In this document: positions 59,626-64,000 of the stretch, piece after piece
Layout of the letters: the number at the start of each line of letters is the position of its first letter
Position numbering within the stretch: the stretch's first letter is position 1
From: Spirosoma radiotolerans
Lineage (GTDB): Bacteria; Bacteroidota; Bacteroidia; Cytophagales; Spirosomataceae
Assembly: GCF_000974425.1 (NCBI RefSeq)
Contig: NZ_CP010429.1
Coordinates: 1,612,001-1,676,000 of the forward strand
Direction of reading: 5' to 3'
Length of the DNA: 64,000 nt
Translations under genes and position numbers: made by a program
The notes under the pieces: model-generated
Told to the model about the DNA's origin: nothing
The model's database searches: none
What the model saw: only the letters and a program-made list of their open reading frames with translations

Positions 59626-60931
59626 CAGCCTCGATAATCCGTTCGGCTACCTCCCGGCCCGTTTGCATAGCTGCGTTGAGCGACGGATACGTAATCTGGT
59701 CGCCACATTGGTACAGGTTATCCGTTATTTGAAGTGACTGCCGGCGGATGTCGTTTCCGGCCTGAGTCGGGTTATAAGCAGGCAGGGCCTGTGGAATGTG
59801 ATACGTTCGCAGGTGCCGCCATTGCTGGACGCCCTGGCCAAACCAGCTACTCAGTTCGGCTCTGATTTTTCGGGTTAATTCTGCTTCGTCGAACATAACC
59901 AAACCCTGCGTACTAACTGATATCAGCGTTTGTCCAGTTGGGGCATAGGAGGGGGCTACATCGCTCAGAATGGCCACATTGTGCACAGCCGAACTCCGGT
60001 GGGTGTTCAGCAACAAGAGTTTTTTATGCGCCTGTTCATCCGTAAACTGATCGGAACGAACGGCGAAATAAGTGCAGGTTGTATGGTTAAAGGCCTGTTC
60101 AGATGGCATTGGGTAGCCTGTTAGGCGGGCGGCCTGGGCCGCATCGACAGCCAGAACAACGATGCCGCCAGTCAGGGTTTCGCCGGAATCGAGCTGAACG
60201 GTATTTCCCGAAACCTGTTTGACGCTTGCCCGCAGCCGAATCTGATCGGTGTTTAGCCGAGAAGCCAATTGATTCGGAATGGCTTCAATACCGTTCGCGG
60301 GAATGGCGGCATCCCCCAGAAAGAACATTCGAAAGCAGAACTCAAAGAAATTGCTCGATGTCGTCAGGGCATCTTCCAGAAATACGCCCCCGAAAAACGG
60401 CCGGAAGAACCGCTCGATCATCTGATCCGAGAAACCTATCTCGTGCAGGAGCGCCAGCGTGGTGGTTGAGGGTTGTTGGAACAATTCGTATAGGGGAAGT
60501 TCCTGTGTTCGGCGCAGGAGCTCCACAACACGCAGCTTATCACCAAACGTACCCACGGGCGACACTAGCGTCTGGAAAACCGCAAGTGGCTCCTGAACCG
60601 GATTCAGCAGGTTCATCCACGTAGGCTCGGCTTGCTGGTGAATAAGCGCTCCTGACCGAAACGAGCGCAGGTCGAGGGCTGAATAATTCAGCAACCGGTT
60701 GGCCTCGGGGTAGGCAGTTAAGAAAATCTGAAAGCCCCGGTCGAGCCGAAACCCATCAACTACATCTGTACGTACCCGCCCACCAACACCGTCGGCGGCT
60801 TCGAGCACAAGCGCACGGATACCGGCTTGTTTAAGGTAAACAGCGCAGGTCAGCCCGGCCATACCAGCCCCAATAATAATGACAGGTGCATCAACTTGTC
60901 CGCTCTGCTGACTGAACGAATCTGTAGGCAT
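59621..60931 (-). CDS. FAD-dependent amine oxidase/desaturase-like oxidoreductase
   Basis: A 436-aa flavoprotein. The FAD-binding motif is VIIIGAGMAGLTCAVYLKQA (about 17-36, GxGxxG at 21-26), with LEAADGVGGRVRTD (about 41-54; 'E-x-x-x-x-x-G-G-R' motif) next. The end TYPSLNAAMQTGREVAERII (about 412-432) is the second FAD-binding part. RLDRGFQIFLTAYPEANRLL suggests the phytoene-desaturase/protoporphyrinogen-oxidase-like group. The substrate is unknown. ATG 60931 (MPTDSF) chosen; an ATG at 60964 adds a short basic extension. Confidence 0.85.
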   Translation of the reverse strand: MPTDSFSQQSGQVDAPVIIIGAGMAGLTCAVYLKQAGIRALVLEAADGVGGRVRTDVVDGFRLDRGFQIFLTAYPEANRLLNYSALDLRSFRSGALIHQQAEPTWMNLLNPVQEPLAVFQTLVSPVGTFGDKLRVVELLRRTQELPLYELFQQPSTTTLALLHEIGFSDQMIERFFRPFFGGVFLEDALTTSSNFFEFCFRMFFLGDAAIPANGIEAIPNQLASRLNTDQIRLRASVKQVSGNTVQLDSGETLTGGIVVLAVDAAQAARLTGYPMPSEQAFNHTTCTYFAVRSDQFTDEQAHKKLLLLNTHRSSAVHNVAILSDVAPSYAPTGQTLISVSTQGLVMFDEAELTRKIRAELSSWFGQGVQQWRHLRTYHIPQALPAYNPTQAGNDIRRQSLQITDNLYQCGDQITYPSLNAAMQTGREVAERIIEAA

Positions 60932-61148
60932 ACTAAAAGGCTTAGGTCTGAGAATAAAGCCCAAATTTAAACGCTACGGACACCAATTAATGAATGATGC
61001 TGAACTTAGGTAGTACTTTTTTTATATAAATTGAATTATTTTTAGTTTTATATTTGCTAAATATCTGATAATCAAATATAAATAAATTAAAGTTGTTGCT
61101 TTTTTTGAGAAACATTAATTTTGTCGAAACGATTTGCGTTATAGCGGC

Positions 61149-61766
61149 ATGAACGTGTTGGTAGTTGATAATTTCGATTCATTTACGTACATGCTGGTCG
61201 ATTATCTACAGCAGGCTGGTGCCCATTGCCGGGTCGTCAGAAACGATGAATCCTGGAATTCGCTGATCGACGAATCCATTGACGCCGTTGTGTTATCGCC
61301 TGGGCCGGGTACACCGAAGCAGGCAGGCCGTTTACTGGAGGTGATCGCGCACTATTATCAACGGGTACCGCTATTAGGTGTTTGCCTAGGTCATCAGGCG
61401 CTCGGCGAATTTTTTGGGGCAACACTCACTCAGGCTAACCGACCTATGCACGGTAAGGTATCGATGATTCGAACGCAAACGGATGATGTGTTATGGCGGG
61501 GGCTACCGACCGAATTTGTTGTCACCCGTTATCATTCACTCGTGTTGACGGACCTGCCTAAGCAACTGGTTGGTACGGCCTTCACCGAGCAGCATGAGGT
61601 AATGGCCATGCGCCACCAAACATTGCCTTTGTGGGGAGTGCAATTTCATCCGGAAGCCGTCCTGACGGAACATGGATTAGCGATCATCGAAAACTGGATT
61701 GATTTTATATTGTTTACTATTAAAAAGAAGAACTCCACCACAACCTTAACCACGCAATACGCATGA
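61149..61766 (+). CDS. Glutamine amidotransferase, aminodeoxychorismate/anthranilate synthase component II
   Basis: A 205-aa class I glutaminase subunit. The triad is Cys79 (LLGVCLGHQALGEF), His167 and Glu169 (QFHPEAVLTEHG). The N-terminus MNVLVVDNFDSFTYMLVDYL and SPGPGTPKQAG (50-60) are typical of PabA/TrpG. It supplies ammonia to chorismate-utilising PabB or TrpE, for folate or tryptophan. The partner is not in the window, so I cannot decide between PabA and TrpG. Start ATG 61149. Its stop overlaps the next gene (ATGA at 61763). Confidence 0.93.
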   Translation: MNVLVVDNFDSFTYMLVDYLQQAGAHCRVVRNDESWNSLIDESIDAVVLSPGPGTPKQAGRLLEVIAHYYQRVPLLGVCLGHQALGEFFGATLTQANRPMHGKVSMIRTQTDDVLWRGLPTEFVVTRYHSLVLTDLPKQLVGTAFTEQHEVMAMRHQTLPLWGVQFHPEAVLTEHGLAIIENWIDFILFTIKKKNSTTTLTTQYA

Positions 61767-62539
61767 ACTATCAGATTCGGGAAGAAGCCGGTTTCCGCTA
61801 TGTAGATGAAGGCCAGGGCGAAGTGTTGCTGCTGTTGCATGGCCTGTTCGGGGCCTTGAGCAACTGGGACAGCGTGATCAAAACGTTTTCGGATCGCTAC
61901 CGGGTGGTGATTCCGTTGTTGCCCATTTACGAAATGCCCATCCGGCAGGCAAGCCTGGAGGGGCTGGTGGCGTATATCGAAAAGTTTGTTGCCCAGAAAT
62001 CACTGGACGATATGACCTTGCTGGGAAATTCGCTGGGCGGTCATCTGGCCATTCTGTATACATTTAAAAACCCGGAACAGGTTCGGCGTATGGTATTAAC
62101 GGGCAGTTCGGGCTTATTTGAGAATGGTATGGGCGGTTCGTTTCCAAAGCGCGGCAGCTATGACTATATTGCTGAGCGAGTGGCCTATACGTTTTATGAC
62201 CCGGCAGTAGCGTCGAAAGAACTGATCGACGAAGTCTTTGAAATCACCAGTAGTATTCCCAAATGCATGAGCATTGTTGCCATTGCCAAATCAGCACAGC
62301 GTAACAATGTGGCTAAGGATCTGTATCAGATTCAGATTCCAACGCTACTCGTTTGGGGGCTCAATGATACCATCACGCCAGCCGAAGTGGGCCACGAGTT
62401 TAATCGGCTGATTGCGGGGTCAGAATTGCATTTTATTGATAAGTGCTGCCATGCACCCATGATGGAATGCCCGAACCAGTTTAACGAATTATTGGATAAT
62501 TGGCTGGCCAAGAATCCCGTAACCGAGTTAGTTGCGTAA
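61763..62539 (+). CDS. Alpha/beta-fold hydrolase
   Basis: A 258-aa serine hydrolase. LLLLHGLFGALSNWDSVI (about 22-39) is the oxyanion-hole region. The nucleophile is Ser90 in LLGNSLGGHLA, the acid Asp is in LLVWGLNDTITP (about 200), and His230 is in DKCCHAPMMECP. It starts inside the stop of the amidotransferase gene, so the two are translationally coupled. The pairing suggests a role linked to chorismate/folate metabolism, possibly removal of an ester or thioester, but this is inference. Confidence 0.9.
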   Translation: MNYQIREEAGFRYVDEGQGEVLLLLHGLFGALSNWDSVIKTFSDRYRVVIPLLPIYEMPIRQASLEGLVAYIEKFVAQKSLDDMTLLGNSLGGHLAILYTFKNPEQVRRMVLTGSSGLFENGMGGSFPKRGSYDYIAERVAYTFYDPAVASKELIDEVFEITSSIPKCMSIVAIAKSAQRNNVAKDLYQIQIPTLLVWGLNDTITPAEVGHEFNRLIAGSELHFIDKCCHAPMMECPNQFNELLDNWLAKNPVTELVA

Positions 62540-62658
62540 GTTTAGGAAGTGCACCTGGAACATTAAATTTTGTTCCCACACTAAAATTGAAAACTATGCG
62601 AGATTTTCCGTAGTTTTCGGCGAACAGGTACTGTTTATCATACGACTCTCTATTTACT

Positions 62659-63327
62659 ATGCTGGCTGCCGAACTAATAGATCCCATGCTTCCGGCCCTG
62701 AAGCCAACCGACCTGGTTGGACAGGCTTTAGCGTGGATGGAAGAGCACCGCGTCGGTCAACTTATACTGACTGACCAGGGCGACTATCGGGGTATTGTAA
62801 GCGAAGAATTGCTTATGGACGTTGCGGATGATGAGCGTCCTCTGCGAGACGTGATGTGCCTGTTTGAGCAGATTTTTGTCAATGAAGAGCAACACATGCT
62901 TGAAGTGCTGGGGCTGGCTATTCAACATCAGATGCAGGTCATTGCCGTTATTGGCGAGGGGCGCGAGTTTAGCGGTACCATTTCCGTGAATGAACTGCTT
63001 AAGAAATTTGCCCAGGATTTGGGTGTTCAGGAGGTAGGCGCCATTCTGATCCTGAATATGAATGAGCGAGACTACTCAATGGCGGAGGTTAGTCGGCTGA
63101 TTGAATCCAACAATGTTAAAATTATAAGCAGTTATTTTTCCAGTGCTGCCTTCGGTATGCCTGATCGTTCCCGGCTGACACTCAAGCTGAACCGCCGTGA
63201 CATCACCCCCGTCATCTCGACCCTCGAACGGTTTGGCTACCGAATAGAAGCGGCTTTTGCCAATGCACCGGTCGAAAGTATTGATCAGGAGCGGCTCGAT
63301 TTATTACTGCGTTACCTCAATACCTAG
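62659..63327 (+). CDS. CBS-domain protein
   Basis: A 222-aa protein with two tandem CBS motifs in residues about 10-120 (LKPTDLVGQALAWMEEHRVG and FEQIFVNEEQHMLEVLGLAI), forming a Bateman module that may sense adenine nucleotides or NAD-related ligands. The C-terminal part (about 125-215) resembles an ACT-like regulatory fold (VGAILILNMNERDYSMAEVS). It precedes nadK by 76 bp. This CBS-nadK order is recurrent in Bacteroidota, and regulation of nadK activity is a reasonable inference. Confidence 0.85.
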   Translation: MLAAELIDPMLPALKPTDLVGQALAWMEEHRVGQLILTDQGDYRGIVSEELLMDVADDERPLRDVMCLFEQIFVNEEQHMLEVLGLAIQHQMQVIAVIGEGREFSGTISVNELLKKFAQDLGVQEVGAILILNMNERDYSMAEVSRLIESNNVKIISSYFSSAAFGMPDRSRLTLKLNRRDITPVISTLERFGYRIEAAFANAPVESIDQERLDLLLRYLNT

Positions 63328-63403
63328 TGTTGACGTTTTCGGGTCAAGTTTCATCAGGATGGATCGCCGTTAACTTTACACCGCAGATCGTAAACTTTTA
63401 TTT

Positions 63404-64000
63404 ATGAAAATCGCCATTCACGGGCGCAACTTTCCCGAATCGGCACGGCCTTACATTCAATCAATGTTTGAGGAGCTGGCCAGGCGGCAAACGGAAGTAA
63501 TCATTTCGCTGGGATACCGTGAGTATCTGGACAATGCAGCCGTAGCGCATTATAGTGAGGCAACGTATACCGTTGAAGAAGGTGTTGCTGACGCCGACTT
63601 TATTTTTAGCCTTGGGGGCGACGGTACATTACTCGACGCCGTTACGCATGTCGGCTCCCGCCAAATTCCCATTATTGGTATCAACATTGGTCGTCTGGGG
63701 TTTCTGGCTACCGTAGCACCGGCATCGGTACGGCTCATGATTGACGCTATCTTCAACGGACAATATACTATTGATGAGCGTACGTTAGTAAGTGTGCGAT
63801 CAACTCAGGACATTTTTGGAAATTTACCGTTCGGGCTTAATGATTTTACCATTACCCGAACCCAAACTTCCTCTATGATCACAGTCCATTCGTACCTCGA
63901 CGGCGAATTTCTGAATTCGTACTGGGCAGATGGTTTGATCATTTCAACACCTTCAGGATCAACAGGTTATTCGCTTAGTTGTGGCGGCCCAGTACTGTTG
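63404..64000 (+). CDS. nadK: NAD kinase, 5' part (continues beyond the window)
   Basis: The first 199 codons of an ATP-NAD kinase, which makes NADP+. The motif GGDGTLLDAV (71-80, GGDG) is the catalytic signature, with GINIGRLGFLATV (about 93-105) and ADGLIISTPSGSTGYSLSCG (about 175-195; NAD-binding D-G-x-x-x-x-T-P-T/S-G-S-T) both conserved. The start ATG 63404 follows TTTTATTT and has no strong Shine-Dalgarno, as is usual in Bacteroidota. It lies downstream of the CBS gene. The gene is cut by the window end; the missing part should be about 90-100 codons. Confidence 0.93.
   Translation, partial: MKIAIHGRNFPESARPYIQSMFEELARRQTEVIISLGYREYLDNAAVAHYSEATYTVEEGVADADFIFSLGGDGTLLDAVTHVGSRQIPIIGINIGRLGFLATVAPASVRLMIDAIFNGQYTIDERTLVSVRSTQDIFGNLPFGLNDFTITRTQTSSMITVHSYLDGEFLNSYWADGLIISTPSGSTGYSLSCGGPVLL

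Noticed and set aside
1-64000. CRISPR array, known defence system or intact prophage
   Set aside because: No regular 25-40 bp direct repeats with spacers, no cas-like or restriction genes, and only one isolated phage-like gene were found.

Overview
The window looks like chromosome of a Cytophagales bacterium (Bacteroidota), most likely Spirosoma or a close relative. That placement is inference from gene content and signals: a TonB-dependent receptor with an N-terminal carboxypeptidase-regulatory domain, a 1051-residue secreted protein with a type IX secretion C-terminal signal, several SxxC-type lipoproteins, FtsX/MacB-like permeases paired with PadR, a CBS-protein/nadK pair, and promoters of the Bacteroidota form TTG-N17-TAnnTTTG (for example at 26854-26881 and 51625-51652). 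No database search was possible.

Layout. 1-8.0 kb: quinone oxidoreductase, phosphoglycerate mutase, YihY/BrkB membrane protein and small poorly known genes (zinc ribbon, DUF4177-like, phage-like coiled coil, lipoprotein, an unrecognised 354-aa protein). 8.5-16 kb: a secreted HExxH protein, a GH1 glycosidase/SDR operon, and a PadR/ABC-permease operon. 16.4-28.4 kb: an accessory, decaying region. Intact genes there (GNAT, DksA-like zinc finger, SDR with divergent HxlR, amidohydrolase, lipoproteins, lgt) lie among at least eight broken genes: serine recombinase, NADPH/F420-type reductase, GNAT, Crp/Fnr, a membrane protein with an in-frame stop, a choice-of-anchor-Q fragment, an IS256 transposase tail and a DUF3859-like fragment. 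A 50-bp near-perfect inverted repeat brackets 20.3-25.1 kb. 28.4-64 kb: dense housekeeping-type sequence: tRNA-Arg, enoyl-CoA hydratase, PAP2-like protein, rpoN, pncB with a polynucleotide kinase/phosphatase-like gene, S9 peptidase, TonB receptor, glycerophosphodiesterase, nadE, EamA transporter, OmpA protein, a peroxiredoxin/AhpD/cytochrome c/hemH/oxyR oxidative-stress and haem cluster, the secreted sorting-domain protein, an HExxH membrane-anchored protein, a Nudix-type regulator divergent from a carboxylesterase, an FAD oxidoreductase, a glutamine amidotransferase/hydrolase pair, and CBS-nadK running off the end.

Themes. NAD metabolism recurs (pncB, nadE, nadK, and an NrtR-like Nudix regulator). 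The window has no complete mobile element, CRISPR array or recognised defence island. Its most unusual content is the record of gene decay at 17-28 kb, three families of intergenic hairpins (GTG-TCCT-CAC stem-loops at four sites, a MITE-like palindrome at 41.7 kb, a nested triple hairpin at 41.9-42.0 kb), and several unrecognised proteins with metallopeptidase or zinc-ribbon motifs.
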